Shown piece after piece: positions 9,910 through 18,105 of a stretch of 56,628 bases of DNA; position 1 is the first letter of the stretch; each line of letters starts with the position of its first letter. The DNA lies in the NCBI RefSeq assembly GCF_016743335.1, contig NZ_WCJE01000012.1, forward strand, positions 1 to 56,628, read 5' to 3'. Source of the DNA: Streptococcus suis (GTDB taxonomy: Bacteria > Bacillota > Bacilli > Lactobacillales > Streptococcaceae). A program made the translations under genes and the position numbers. The notes under the pieces were generated by a model that worked only from the letters and a program-made list of their open reading frames with translations, was not told the origin of the DNA and ran no database searches.

Positions 9910-11019
9910 TTATTTTTTGAGAATATATCTATTTGGAGAATATGGTGTACGGTCAAAGTTTGTTTCTTGATTGAGAATTTCTTTAGCAATTTGCCAACCG
10001 ATAATTGGGCCATTTGTCAGGCCGGTAGAGCCTAGACCACTAGCTACCCAGACATTAGGCATATCCTCAATATTTCCGTAGAATGGTGAATAAGTTGAAG
10101 TATAGGCGCGCGTTCCAATGCGAGTTCTGGCTACAGGATAATTTGCCAAATCAGGCATGAATTCGGCTATTTTATCATGCATGGCTTGGATTTTTTCAGG
10201 GTCTAGTTCTAAATCATAGCCCATATCATCTTCATGAGTTGCACCAATAATGATTTTTCCATTTTCAAATGGTAGGATGTCAATCTCTCCGTAAGGCATA
10301 CAAACTGGCCAATTGTCGGTATCGAATTCTGTATCTAATTCGAACAATTGTCCTTTTTGTGGTCGAACATCCACTTGATAACCAAGAGGTTCAAGAATAT
10401 GTGGCAACCAGGCCCCTGTGGCTAAGATAATATGGTCAGCAGTAAGCACTTGATTATCTACTTCGACAGTATGGTTGTCGAGCAGTTTTGCTTGTCCGTA
10501 GATACGTGTACCACCATTTTTCAAAAATTGTTCCTGAAGAATATCAATCAAACGCCCACCATCAATACGACCGCCACCTTCTAAATGGATACCAAAATAG
10601 TCTGGTTTAAGTAGCGGCAAGTAATGGTTAATTTCCGAGCCTACAAGCGGAATAATTTCGCCAATAGTCGGAGTATCTACGCGACGTTCCTCGGCAATTT
10701 TTTGGATTTTATCAAGTAGTTCAGGCTTACTTTTTAGGCCGATGGTTCCAGTCTGTTTGAATGGAATTTCAGTAGCACCCGATTTTTCCAAATCGGCTAC
10801 CAATTGACGGTAGAAAACAGCACCATCGGAAGTCAGCTTGTACCAGTCTTTATTTTTTTTCTGAGCCATCCATGGGCAGATGATACCTGCGGCAGCTCGT
10901 GTGGCTGTTCCAATACCTGAATCAATGAGAGTAAGATTGACGTGTTCTTCTTGGGAGAGATAAAAGGCTGCAGTAGAGCCAACAATTCCTCCGCCTATAA
11001 TAATAACTTGTTTTTTCAT
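9910..11019 (-). CDS. FAD-dependent amine/amino-acid oxidoreductase (DAO family)
   Basis: A 369-residue flavoprotein. The N-terminal Rossmann nucleotide-binding motif GGGIVGSTAAFYL is at residues 8-20, and a C-terminal DAO-family segment contains WVASGLGSTGLTNGP near 330. These enzymes oxidise C-N bonds of amino acids such as glycine, D-amino acids or sarcosine, usually producing H2O2; the substrate here is unknown. The start is unusual: there is no ribosome site, and a TGATATAAT box ends exactly 6 nt before the ATG, predicting a leaderless mRNA. It is divergent from the SGNH hydrolase gene with 84 nt between. The IS200 remnant lies just downstream of its 3' end. Confidence 0.85.
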   Translation of the reverse strand: MKKQVIIIGGGIVGSTAAFYLSQEEHVNLTLIDSGIGTATRAAAGIICPWMAQKKNKDWYKLTSDGAVFYRQLVADLEKSGATEIPFKQTGTIGLKSKPELLDKIQKIAEERRVDTPTIGEIIPLVGSEINHYLPLLKPDYFGIHLEGGGRIDGGRLIDILQEQFLKNGGTRIYGQAKLLDNHTVEVDNQVLTADHIILATGAWLPHILEPLGYQVDVRPQKGQLFELDTEFDTDNWPVCMPYGEIDILPFENGKIIIGATHEDDMGYDLELDPEKIQAMHDKIAEFMPDLANYPVARTRIGTRAYTSTYSPFYGNIEDMPNVWVASGLGSTGLTNGPIIGWQIAKEILNQETNFDRTPYSPNRYILKK

Positions 11020-11025
11020 AAGTTA

Positions 11026-11034
11026 ATTATATCA
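11026..11034 (-). promoter_or_regulatory. Extended -10 promoter giving a leaderless mRNA
   Basis: Read on the minus strand, TGA TATAAT is followed by TAACTT and the ATG of the oxidoreductase. The -10 hexamer is 11026-11031 and the gap to ATG is exactly 6 nt, placing the expected transcription start on or next to the A of the start codon. Confidence 0.65.
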
Positions 11035-11103
11035 CAAATTCAGAAGTTTATTTATTTTTTTCAACATGATACAATAGAAAATAAGAAAAATTGAGGAGTT
11101 CGT

Positions 11104-11721
11104 GTGTCAGATATAATGTATCCTGAGGTCCTAACCGTTGGAAGTGGGGCCGTAAAAGTTGCAACAGTCGGAGATAGTTTGACTTATGGATATGGCTTGG
11201 AGAATCGTGAAAAAGATGCCTATCCTTGTATTCTAGCTGAGAAACTTGGGCATCACTATCAAGTTTCAAATTACGGATTGAGTGGGCGTTCACTTCAGTC
11301 AACTGCAGATTTTCCTTACTTTAAAGAAAAGAATGCCCAACTTTCACTTGAGAGTGAAGCAGATATTGTCATCATCATGATTGGTAGTAACGACAGCCGA
11401 GGACCATATTGGAACAGGGAGAGATTTATTCGAGAGTATAGGGAAATGGCCGAGCAGTATATGGTTTTACCAAGCCAGCCGGATGTTTATTTAGTCATCC
11501 CGCCTTACGTACCAACCAGTCGTTTTGGATTGAATAATCAAATTATTGAAGATGAATTACAAAAGATTATCCCAGCTATCGGAAATGAACTTGGTTTACC
11601 AGTTATTAACCTTTACACTGTGACGGAGGGACATCTTGAATACTATAGCGACGGTCTTCATTTGACACCGCTAGGAAATCAAGTTATTGCCGAAGAGATT
11701 TACCAGCATCTCAGACACTAA
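11104..11721 (+). CDS. SGNH/GDSL-family hydrolase (esterase-like)
   Basis: A 205-residue single-domain hydrolase of the GDSL lipase/acylhydrolase type. Block I GDSLTYG carries the nucleophile Ser25, block III is GSNDS near residue 98, and block V SDGLHLT has Asp183 and His186 of the triad. No signal peptide is visible, so it is probably cytoplasmic. Substrates cannot be predicted beyond acyl or acetyl esters. The GTG at 11104 is chosen because GAGGAG ends 5-6 nt upstream; the in-frame ATG at 11116 would be too far. It is followed after 42 nt by the signal-peptidase-like gene, probably with its own TATAAT-containing promoter (about 11738-11745). Confidence 0.85.
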   Translation: MSDIMYPEVLTVGSGAVKVATVGDSLTYGYGLENREKDAYPCILAEKLGHHYQVSNYGLSGRSLQSTADFPYFKEKNAQLSLESEADIVIIMIGSNDSRGPYWNRERFIREYREMAEQYMVLPSQPDVYLVIPPYVPTSRFGLNNQIIEDELQKIIPAIGNELGLPVINLYTVTEGHLEYYSDGLHLTPLGNQVIAEEIYQHLRH

Positions 11722-11763
11722 TAGCTCTAAATTGTGGTATAATACTAGTGAAATGGAGAGATT

Positions 11764-12306
11764 ATGGTAAAAAGAGATTTAATAAAACAAATCAGTTTAT
11801 TGGTCTTATTGATTTTTGGAATCATTGGCCTACGATTTTGGTTACTTGAGCCAGTCACGATTACCCCTGAGATGGCAAATAGTTATTTGAAGGAAAACGA
11901 CTTTATCATGACAGTGCGAAATGTCCGCCCGATTCATGGAGATTTTATTTTGTATAACCATGAGGGAAAAGAGTATGTGAGTCGTGTGATTGCATTGGAA
12001 AATGAGACGGTTACCTATATGGACGATGTTCTCTATCGTAATGATATTATTGTTACAGAGAACTATTTAAAAACGCCTCATTCACAAGAAAGTTATACAG
12101 ATGACTTTACATTGGAAACCTTGACAAATGGAAAGTACAACGTCATTCCAGAGGGGCACTATTTGGTGTTGAATGATGTACGAACGAATCAACAGGATAG
12201 TCGTAGTTTTGGTTTGATTTCTAGTGAGGATATTGTTGGTAGACTGACTTTTCGGATTAGTCCACTTTCAGAATTTGGTTTTATTAAGACAGGGCTGGTT
12301 CAGTAG
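11764..12306 (+). CDS. Signal peptidase I homologue lacking the canonical Ser/Lys dyad
   Basis: A 180-residue membrane-anchored S26-family protein: one N-terminal transmembrane helix (about residues 9-28) and an extracellular domain. Conserved box E is present as NDVRTNQQDSRSFG, and HGDFILY and RVIAL match boxes C and D. Aligning EPVTITPEMANSYL with the usual EPxxVxGxSMxPTL puts Met37 where the nucleophilic Ser should be, and YVSRVI puts Ser73 where the general-base Lys should be. It is therefore probably not a conventional signal peptidase. Pilus-linked SipA of Streptococcus pyogenes is a known inactive homologue that acts as an assembly factor, but no pilus genes are nearby here. Whether Ser40 could substitute is unknown. 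Confidence 0.8.
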   Translation: MVKRDLIKQISLLVLLIFGIIGLRFWLLEPVTITPEMANSYLKENDFIMTVRNVRPIHGDFILYNHEGKEYVSRVIALENETVTYMDDVLYRNDIIVTENYLKTPHSQESYTDDFTLETLTNGKYNVIPEGHYLVLNDVRTNQQDSRSFGLISSEDIVGRLTFRISPLSEFGFIKTGLVQ

Positions 12307-12320
12307 AATCAGCTTTTTTT
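12294..12320 (+). terminator. Terminator overlapping the end of the signal-peptidase-like gene
   Basis: GCTGGTT (12294-12300) pairs with AATCAGC (12307-12313), with one G-T pair, around a 6-nt loop and is followed by seven T. The stem includes the last codons of the gene. Confidence 0.7.
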
Positions 12321-12330
12321 ATTGTGTTGA

Positions 12331-12433
12331 TACTCTTCGAAAATCAAAATTATCCGTTGTCAACTTGCCTTGATGAACTCCAGTTCTATCTTCGGCTTCG
12401 TTTCCTAGGCTACTTTTGATTTTCATTGAGTAT
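12331..12433 (+). repeat. 103-bp BOX-like interspersed repeat, copy 1
   Basis: It starts TACTCTTCGAAAATCAAAA and ends TTTTGATTTTCATTGAGTA(T). These ends are imperfect inverted repeats and resemble the termini of pneumococcal BOX elements. The copy at 16738-16840 is identical at 102 of 103 positions (A versus C in the TTGTCAACTTG segment). It contains no ORF and lies between the terminator of the signal-peptidase-like gene and the glmS promoter. Confidence 0.8.
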
Positions 12434-12456
12434 GAGATGACTGGATCTGTATTTTG

Positions 12457-12554
12457 AAATTAGACTAGACCAATTAAAATGTTGACAAGGATGAAATCTT
12501 GTTATATACTGATTTCACTGGTCTTTTTAGATATAAATTAGACTAGACCAATTT
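12457..12554 (+). promoter_or_regulatory. glmS promoter flanked by two identical NagR-like (dre) operator candidates
   Basis: A consensus promoter, TTGACA (12482-12487), 17 nt, TATACT (12505-12510), is bracketed by two copies of the 19-mer AAATTAGACTAGACCAATT at 12457-12475 and 12535-12553. Read in reverse, each is AATTGGTCTAGTCTAATT, an imperfect palindrome close to the dre sites bound by the GntR-family regulator NagR in Bacillus and streptococci. One site is 6 nt upstream of -35, the other about 18 nt after the expected start of transcription, an arrangement suited to repression of glmS when amino-sugar is available. No NagR gene is in the window. Confidence 0.75.
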
Positions 12555-12570
12555 TTAAAGAAATGAAAGC

Positions 12571-12588
12571 CGATGTTTAGAAACATCG
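12571..12588 (+). other. Hairpin abutting the glmS ribosome binding site
   Basis: CGATGTTT and AAACATCG form a perfect inverted repeat separated by AG. In RNA this would be a 6-8 bp hairpin ending 1 nt before the AGGTGA ribosome site, so it could modulate glmS initiation or message stability. Confidence 0.45.
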
Positions 12589-12600
12589 TAGGTGATATGT

Positions 12601-14412
12601 ATGTGTGGAATCGTTGGTGTTGTAGGAAATACAAACGCAACTGATATTTTGATTCAAGGACTTGAAAAATTAGAATACCGTGGTTATGATTCAGCGGGTA
12701 TTTTCGTAACAGGTGGTGAGAAGTCACACTTGGTTAAGGCTGTTGGACGCATAGCAGAGCTGTCTGCCAAAGTAGGTGATAAGACCGAGGGAACAACAGG
12801 GATCGGTCATACTCGTTGGGCGACTCATGGTAAGCCAACTGAGAACAACGCTCACCCTCACACTTCTCAAACTGCTGGACATATCCTAGTTCACAACGGT
12901 GTGATTGAAAACTACGCAGAAATCAATGAAGAGTATCTTGCAGGTCATGACTTGAAAGGGCAGACAGATACAGAAATTGCTGTACACTTGATTGGTCAAT
13001 TTGCAGAAGAAGGTTTGTCAACTCTAGAAGCCTTCAAAAAAGCATTGAAGATTATTCAAGGTTCATATGCCTTTGCTTTGATTGATGCTACGGATGCAGA
13101 TACAATCTATGTTGCCAAAAATAAATCTCCACTTTTGATTGGTCTTGGTGATGGCTATAACATGGTCTGCTCAGATGCCATGGCTATGATTCGTGAGACA
13201 AGTGAATACATGGAAATTCACGATAAGGAATTGGTTATCGTGAAAAAAGATAGTGTTGAAGTCATGGACTATGATGGAAATGAGATTGAACGTGGTAGCT
13301 ATACAGCTGAGCTTGATTTGTCAGATATTGGTAAGGGAACTTATCCATACTACATGCTCAAGGAAATTGATGAGCAGCCAACTGTTATGCGTAAATTGAT
13401 TAGCGCCTATACAAATGAAGCTGGTCAGGTAACAGTTGACGCGGATATTATTAAGGCGGTACAAGAAGCTGACCGTATCTATATCTTGGCTGCTGGAACT
13501 TCCTATCACGCAGGATTTGCCTCAAAAGATTTCTTGGAAAAATTGACAGATACACCAGTAGAGTTGGGAATTTCATCAGAGTGGGGCTACAATATGCCGC
13601 TTTTGAGCAAAAAGCCACTCTTTGTCATGATTAGCCAGTCAGGTGAAACTGCTGATAGCCGTCAGGTATTGGTGAAAGCTAATGAAATGGGCATTCCAAG
13701 TTTGACTGTAACCAACGTTCCTGGTTCGACCCTGTCACGTGAGGCAACTTACACCATGTTGCTCCATGCAGGACCAGAAATTGCGGTAGCTTCTACCAAA
13801 GCCTACACTGCACAGATTGCGACTTTGGCAATCTTGGCTAAGGCTGTCGGTGATGCCAATGGCAATGCCTACGCAAAAGAATTTGACTTAGTGCATGAAT
13901 TGTCCATCGTTGCTCAATCTATCGAGGCCAGCTTGTCAGAAAAAGATGTGATTGCTGAAAAAGTTGAAAAACTCTTATCAACCACTCGCAACGCATTCTA
14001 CATCGGTCGTGGTAGTGACTACTACGTTTCTATGGAAGCCAGCTTGAAATTGAAAGAAATTTCCTACATCCAATGTGAAGGCTTTGCGGCAGGTGAATTG
14101 AAACACGGTACCATTTCATTGATCGAAGACGGTGTTCCTGTTTTGGCCTTGATTTCAAATCATCCACACCTTGCAAGCCATACTCGAGGCAATATTCAGG
14201 AAGTGGTGGCGCGTGGTGCCAATGTCTTGACAATTGTAGATGAAGCAGTAGCTAAGGAAGAAGATGACATCACTGTTACAACTGTTCATCCATTCTTGTC
14301 AGCGATTGCTATGGTGGTTCCGACACAGTTGATCGCTTACTATGCAACCTTGCAACGTGGTTTGGATGTTGATAAGCCTCGTAACTTGGCGAAATCTGTA
14401 ACAGTTGAATAA
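12601..14412 (+). CDS. glmS: Glutamine--fructose-6-phosphate aminotransferase (isomerizing)
   Basis: Makes glucosamine 6-phosphate from fructose 6-phosphate and glutamine, the entry step to peptidoglycan and other amino-sugar polymers. The start is set by function: Met must be followed by the catalytic Cys (MCGIVG), so ATG 12601 is right and the in-frame GTG 12592 is rejected. The class II glutaminase domain occupies residues 1-215, followed by two SIS sugar-isomerase domains (about 285-420 and 455-590) with motifs SQSGETADS and IGRGSDY, and the C-terminus ends [11 protein letters not shown]. 603 residues is standard. No glmS ribozyme is seen upstream; control seems to be by the two operator-like sites. 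Confidence 0.96.
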   Translation: MCGIVGVVGNTNATDILIQGLEKLEYRGYDSAGIFVTGGEKSHLVKAVGRIAELSAKVGDKTEGTTGIGHTRWATHGKPTENNAHPHTSQTAGHILVHNGVIENYAEINEEYLAGHDLKGQTDTEIAVHLIGQFAEEGLSTLEAFKKALKIIQGSYAFALIDATDADTIYVAKNKSPLLIGLGDGYNMVCSDAMAMIRETSEYMEIHDKELVIVKKDSVEVMDYDGNEIERGSYTAELDLSDIGKGTYPYYMLKEIDEQPTVMRKLISAYTNEAGQVTVDADIIKAVQEADRIYILAAGTSYHAGFASKDFLEKLTDTPVELGISSEWGYNMPLLSKKPLFVMISQSGETADSRQVLVKANEMGIPSLTVTNVPGSTLSREATYTMLLHAGPEIAVASTKAYTAQIATLAILAKAVGDANGNAYAKEFDLVHELSIVAQSIEASLSEKDVIAEKVEKLLSTTRNAFYIGRGSDYYVSMEASLKLKEISYIQCEGFAAGELKHGTISLIEDGVPVLALISNHPHLASHTRGNIQEVVARGANVLTIVDEAVAKEEDDITVTTVHPFLSAIAMVVPTQLIAYYATLQRGLDVDKPRNLAKSVTVE

Positions 14413-14417
14413 ATATG

Positions 14418-14447
14418 AACGGATTTGGGTAGCCAAATCCGTTTTTT
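14418..14447 (+). terminator. Terminator of glmS
   Basis: A perfect 11-bp stem, AACGGATTTGG with CCAAATCCGTT, with a GTAG loop and a following T run, 5 nt after the glmS stop. Confidence 0.85.
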
Positions 14448-14500
14448 CAGAAAAATATACGGAAATTGCATTAAATTTTATAAAAATTCTGAAAAATCCT

Positions 14501-14529
14501 TTGAAATAGATAAAGTTTTCTGATATACT
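14501..14529 (+). promoter_or_regulatory. Promoter of the amino-acid ABC importer operon
   Basis: TTGAAA (14501-14506) and TATACT (14524-14529) are separated by 17 nt. The first gene starts 30 nt further on, behind AGGAG. Confidence 0.65.
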
Positions 14530-14559
14530 ATTACCTAATCACTCTTTTAGGAGAATTCT

Positions 14560-15201
14560 ATGGATTATGTTTTGGAAGTTCTGCCCAGTCTACTAAATGG
14601 TGCTGCAGTCTCCTTGCAAGTATTTTTTCTAGTATTGATATTATCCTTGCCGTTAGGAGCTGTTTTCGCTTTTTTAATGCAGATTAAATTTAAACCCTTA
14701 CAATGGTTATTGCATTTCTATGTATTAATTATGCGAGGAACCCCCTTGCTTTTACAATTAATTTTTGTTTATTACGTTTTACCAAGTGTGGGTATTACAT
14801 TTGACCGAATGCCTGCTGTGATTCTGGCCTTTACGCTCAACTATGCGGCCTATTTCTCTGAAATTTTCCGTGGTGGTATTGAAGCTATTCCAAAAGGTCA
14901 GTACGAAGCTGCTAAGGTATTGAAATTTACCCCTGTTCAGACCATTCGCTACATTGTCTTACCGCAGGTTGTGAAAATTGTTCTGCCAAGTGTTTTCAAT
15001 GAAGTCATGACTTTGGTAAAGGATACTTCTTTGGTCTATGCACTTGGGGTTAGCGATTTGTTGTTGGCTAGTCGTACTGCTGCCAATCGTGATGCCAGCT
15101 TGGCACCTATGTTTATCGCAGGTGCAATCTACCTATTGATGATCGGTGCGGTAACACTGATTTCTAAACAAGTAGAAAAGAAATTTGATTATTATAGATA
15201 G
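14560..15201 (+). CDS. Polar amino-acid ABC transporter permease
   Basis: A 213-residue inner-membrane subunit of the HisM/GlnP type with about five transmembrane segments. The EAA loop that contacts the ATPase reads EAIPKGQYEAAKVLKF near residues 108-123, and the family phrase MRGTPLLLQLIF is near 50-61. It is the first gene of a permease-ATPase-binding protein operon. The substrate is a polar amino acid, perhaps cystine, glutamine or a basic amino acid; the sequence alone does not decide. The start has AGGAG with 6-nt spacing. Confidence 0.88.
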   Translation: MDYVLEVLPSLLNGAAVSLQVFFLVLILSLPLGAVFAFLMQIKFKPLQWLLHFYVLIMRGTPLLLQLIFVYYVLPSVGITFDRMPAVILAFTLNYAAYFSEIFRGGIEAIPKGQYEAAKVLKFTPVQTIRYIVLPQVVKIVLPSVFNEVMTLVKDTSLVYALGVSDLLLASRTAANRDASLAPMFIAGAIYLLMIGAVTLISKQVEKKFDYYR

Positions 15202-15210
15202 GAGGAAGTC

Positions 15211-15843
15211 ATGTTAGAGTTACGCAATTTGTCAAAACGCTTTGAAGATAAACAGATTTTCTCCAACTATGATTTGGTCATTCCAGAAGGGAAAATTGTT
15301 GCCATTGTTGGTCAATCTGGCGGTGGTAAGACAACTCTTTTACGGATGTTGGCTGGTTTAGAGACTATTGATTCAGGAACTTTGATGTATAATGGTCAAG
15401 AACTGCCATTAGAGGAGTTGGGAAAACGACATTTGCTGGGCTTTGTCTTCCAGGACTTCCAGCTTTTCCCGCACCTATCCGTATTGGAAAACTTGGTTCT
15501 CTCTCCTATGAAAACGCAAAATATGTCGCGTTCAGAGGCGGAAGACAAGGCCCTTAAACTCTTGGATACTCTTGGACTTGCTAACCACGCAACTGCCTAC
15601 CCATTTTCATTATCGGGTGGACAGAAACAACGTGTGGCCTTGGCGCGTGCAATGATGATTGATCCTGAGATTATCGGCTATGATGAACCAACTTCGGCCC
15701 TAGACCCTGAATTAAGAAAAGAAGTTGAGAAACTGATTCTTGAAAATAGGGCTACTGGAATCACGCAAATTGTGGTCACCCATGATATGCAGTTTGCTGA
15801 GAATATCGCAGATGAAATCATCAAAATTGAACCGAAACATTAA
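15211..15843 (+). CDS. Polar amino-acid ABC transporter ATP-binding protein
   Basis: Cytoplasmic ATPase driving the importer. Walker A GQSGGGKTT is at residues 34-42, Q-loop VFQDFQLFPHLSV is near 80, signature LSGGQKQR is near 133, Walker [14 protein letters not shown] is near 155, and switch His lies in VVTHDMQ near 191. At 210 residues it is shorter than the roughly 240-residue GlnQ type, lacking most of the C-terminal tail. It begins 9 nt after the permease gene with GGAGG directly after the permease stop codon. Confidence 0.9.
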   Translation: MLELRNLSKRFEDKQIFSNYDLVIPEGKIVAIVGQSGGGKTTLLRMLAGLETIDSGTLMYNGQELPLEELGKRHLLGFVFQDFQLFPHLSVLENLVLSPMKTQNMSRSEAEDKALKLLDTLGLANHATAYPFSLSGGQKQRVALARAMMIDPEIIGYDEPTSALDPELRKEVEKLILENRATGITQIVVTHDMQFAENIADEIIKIEPKH

Positions 15844-15857
15844 GAAAAGGAACAAAT

Positions 15858-16700
15858 ATGATGATGAATATGAAGAAAATGATGCTTGGAGCTGCGGCTC
15901 TTGTAACTAGTTTTGCACTTGCTGCATGTGGATCAAGTGAGTCAACGACCAAGTCAGATAATTGGTCAACTTACGAATCTGAAAAGTCCATCACAATTGG
16001 TTTTGATAAGACCTTTGTCCCAATGGGATTTGAAGAAACAGACGGTAGCTATACTGGATTTGATATTGATTTGGCAACAGCGGTATTTGAAAAATATGGT
16101 ATTACTGTTGAGTGGCAGCCAATTGACTGGGATTTGAAAGAAACTGAATTGAACAATGGCAACATTGATTTAATTTGGAATGGTTATTCTATTACAGATG
16201 AGCGTAAGGAAAAAGTTCTCTTCACAAATCCCTACATGGATAATCAACAAGTCTTGGTAACAAAAAAATCTTCTAATATCAGTCAAGTGTCTGATATGAA
16301 AGATAAGATTTTGGGGGCACAAGCTGGTTCTTCAGGTTACTCAGTCTTTGAATCACAACCAGCCATTTTGAAAGATATTGTGCAAAACAATGACGCAAGT
16401 CAATATGCAACGTTTAATGAAGCTTTGATTGACTTGAAAAATAACCGTATCGATGGTCTCTTAATTGACCGAGTGTATGCCAACTACTACTTGCAACAAG
16501 AGGGAATCATCGCAGACTATAACATCATTGATGCTGGCTATGAAAACGAAGCTTTTGCAGTAGGTGCTCGTAAGTCAGATACGACTCTTGTTGAAAACAT
16601 TAACAAAGCCTTTACAGAATTGTATAATGATGGAACCTTCCAAGAAATTTCACAAAAATGGTTTGGTGAAGATGTTGCAACCGATGCAGTAAAAAACTAA
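15858..16700 (+). CDS. Amino-acid-binding lipoprotein of ABC importer
   Basis: A 280-residue extracellular solute-binding protein (bacterial SBP family 3). The N-terminus has a lysine-rich start, a hydrophobic core and the lipobox LAAC, so it is lipid-anchored at the outer face of the membrane. The family pattern GFDIDLATAVFEKYGI is near residues 73-88. It is last in the operon, 14 nt after the ATPase gene. Two ATG codons in tandem precede MNMKKMM; any of the in-frame ATGs yields a working signal peptide. Confidence 0.9.
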   Translation: MMMNMKKMMLGAAALVTSFALAACGSSESTTKSDNWSTYESEKSITIGFDKTFVPMGFEETDGSYTGFDIDLATAVFEKYGITVEWQPIDWDLKETELNNGNIDLIWNGYSITDERKEKVLFTNPYMDNQQVLVTKKSSNISQVSDMKDKILGAQAGSSGYSVFESQPAILKDIVQNNDASQYATFNEALIDLKNNRIDGLLIDRVYANYYLQQEGIIADYNIIDAGYENEAFAVGARKSDTTLVENINKAFTELYNDGTFQEISQKWFGEDVATDAVKN

Positions 16701-16710
16701 TAATATAAAG

Positions 16711-16736
16711 AAAAAGAGCCATGCGCTCTTTTTTTA
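16711..16736 (+). terminator. Terminator of the amino-acid ABC operon
   Basis: AAAAAGAGC pairs with GCTCTTTTT around CATGC and runs into further T. The 103-bp BOX-like repeat begins 1 nt later. Confidence 0.75.
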
Positions 16737-16737
16737 A

Positions 16738-16840
16738 TACTCTTCGAAAATCAAAATTATCCGTTGTCACCTTGCCTTGATGAACTCCAGTTCTATCTTC
16801 GGCTTCGTTTCCTAGGCTACTTTTGATTTTCATTGAGTAT
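16738..16840 (+). repeat. 103-bp BOX-like interspersed repeat, copy 2
   Basis: Same orientation as, and one base different from, the copy at 12331-12433. Like copy 1, it lies directly behind a terminator in an intergenic gap. Its ends are imperfect inverted repeats, so the transcript could fold into a long hairpin. Confidence 0.8.
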
Positions 16841-16865
16841 AAAACCAAAATTTAAGGTAAAGGAA

Positions 16866-16891
16866 AAGCCAGTCATTCGACTAGGCTTGTT
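16866..16891 (+). terminator. Weak hairpin at the end of the cation exporter gene
   Basis: AAGCC and GTC pair with GAC and GGCTT around ATTC with small bulges. A T run follows on the plus strand. It overlaps the 3' end of the minus-strand gene, so its effect on that gene is doubtful. Confidence 0.4.
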
Positions 16892-18074
16892 TTTTTGAAA
16901 TCTGGTGGAAAATAACAGTCCAATTTTCATGACGGCGCCAAAGTGACGTATGAACATAATCACCAATTTCAAACGTAACTAATTTTGATTTTTGGCTTAT
17001 GGAGGTCATTTGGTAATTGGATAAATACGTCGTTTGGATGGGGTGGTCGGCAAGCATCTGAGTTTTATTTCGATAGCGGCCTTTGACATCAATTAAGAGA
17101 TACTGGTCGTCAATCAATTCTTCATATCCATTAGCATGCGCTTGTATCTCTGTTTCAAAACGGAAGAGTTTATCGTACACATGCTCATACATCTCATCGT
17201 GTGGAATTTCAGATGGTTCTACGTGAATATCCACATCAAAAACTCCATGTTTGAGTGTTAGGAGTTGCTCAACCTGCTCAGTCACTTCATGACTTTCATA
17301 AACGGATAAGTCTGGGTTCATTTCTAAAACAACATCAAGATAGATATTGGCTCCATAAGTCCGACCACGTTGTGATTTGACAGAAACGATTTTTGGGAGT
17401 TTGAGAATATCTTCCTCGTACTTTTTCAATAAATTTTCATCAAATCCATCAGATAGGGTAAAGAAGCTTTCCATAAAAATATCGTAGGCTGTTTTTAGGA
17501 TAAAGAAGGTAATGATGATGGCTGCAATTTTATCGACAATAGGGAAGTTGAAAGCCGCAGCAAAGATTGCGATAGAAGTTCCTATGGAAGTGACTGCATC
17601 GGATAGATTATCCTTGGCAGCTGCTTCTAAGGCCTTGGAACGTACTTTTTTTGCCAAGCGGTTATTATATAAATAAACAGCTAACATAACTAGTGCAGAA
17701 AAGATTCCGACAATGGCCCCCATAATGTCTACTTCGACAGAAGAATTGCTGATTAGTTTTTGGAGGGTATCATAGAGTACTTGGAAACCAACGACAAACA
17801 TGATGAAGGATGTAATCAAGCTTGCTAAATCTTCCATTTTCCAGTGTCCAAATTTATGATCGGTATCAGCTGGTTTCTGTGCCATTTTTAGTCCAATAAG
17901 CACAGCGATATTACCGATAATATCAGAAATATTATTGAAGGCATCAGCTCGTAAGGCATCTGAATGAAAGAGCTGTCCTGCAACGAGTTTGATACCTGAT
18001 AAGATAATATAGGCACCGATAGATAGCAAGGCACCACGTTCAGCAAGTTTTAGATTGGTTACGTTTTGGTTCAT
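16881..18074 (-). CDS. mntE: Cation diffusion facilitator, MntE-type manganese exporter
   Basis: A 397-residue CDF family protein that exports divalent metal in exchange for protons across the membrane. The N-terminal part resembles pneumococcal MntE closely (NLKLAERGALLSI, then HKFGHWKMEDLASL). Metal-site residues appear in ADAFNNISD near residues 43-51, where Asn-Asn replaces the His of zinc exporters, and in AKDNLSDAVTS near 154-164. Six transmembrane segments precede a cytoplasmic domain from about residue 210. Manganese as substrate is inferred from this similarity. The gene is monocistronic, with AAAGGAG ahead of ATG. Confidence 0.87.
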   Translation of the reverse strand: MNQNVTNLKLAERGALLSIGAYIILSGIKLVAGQLFHSDALRADAFNNISDIIGNIAVLIGLKMAQKPADTDHKFGHWKMEDLASLITSFIMFVVGFQVLYDTLQKLISNSSVEVDIMGAIVGIFSALVMLAVYLYNNRLAKKVRSKALEAAAKDNLSDAVTSIGTSIAIFAAAFNFPIVDKIAAIIITFFILKTAYDIFMESFFTLSDGFDENLLKKYEEDILKLPKIVSVKSQRGRTYGANIYLDVVLEMNPDLSVYESHEVTEQVEQLLTLKHGVFDVDIHVEPSEIPHDEMYEHVYDKLFRFETEIQAHANGYEELIDDQYLLIDVKGRYRNKTQMLADHPIQTTYLSNYQMTSISQKSKLVTFEIGDYVHTSLWRRHENWTVIFHQISKKQA

Positions 18075-18105
18075 AGCCTCTCCTTTGATAAGTTTTCATT
18101 TTAAC

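Noticed and set aside
12434..12600. glmS ribozyme/riboswitch upstream of glmS
   Set aside because: No conserved glmS ribozyme core is visible and the leader is too short; streptococci generally lack it.
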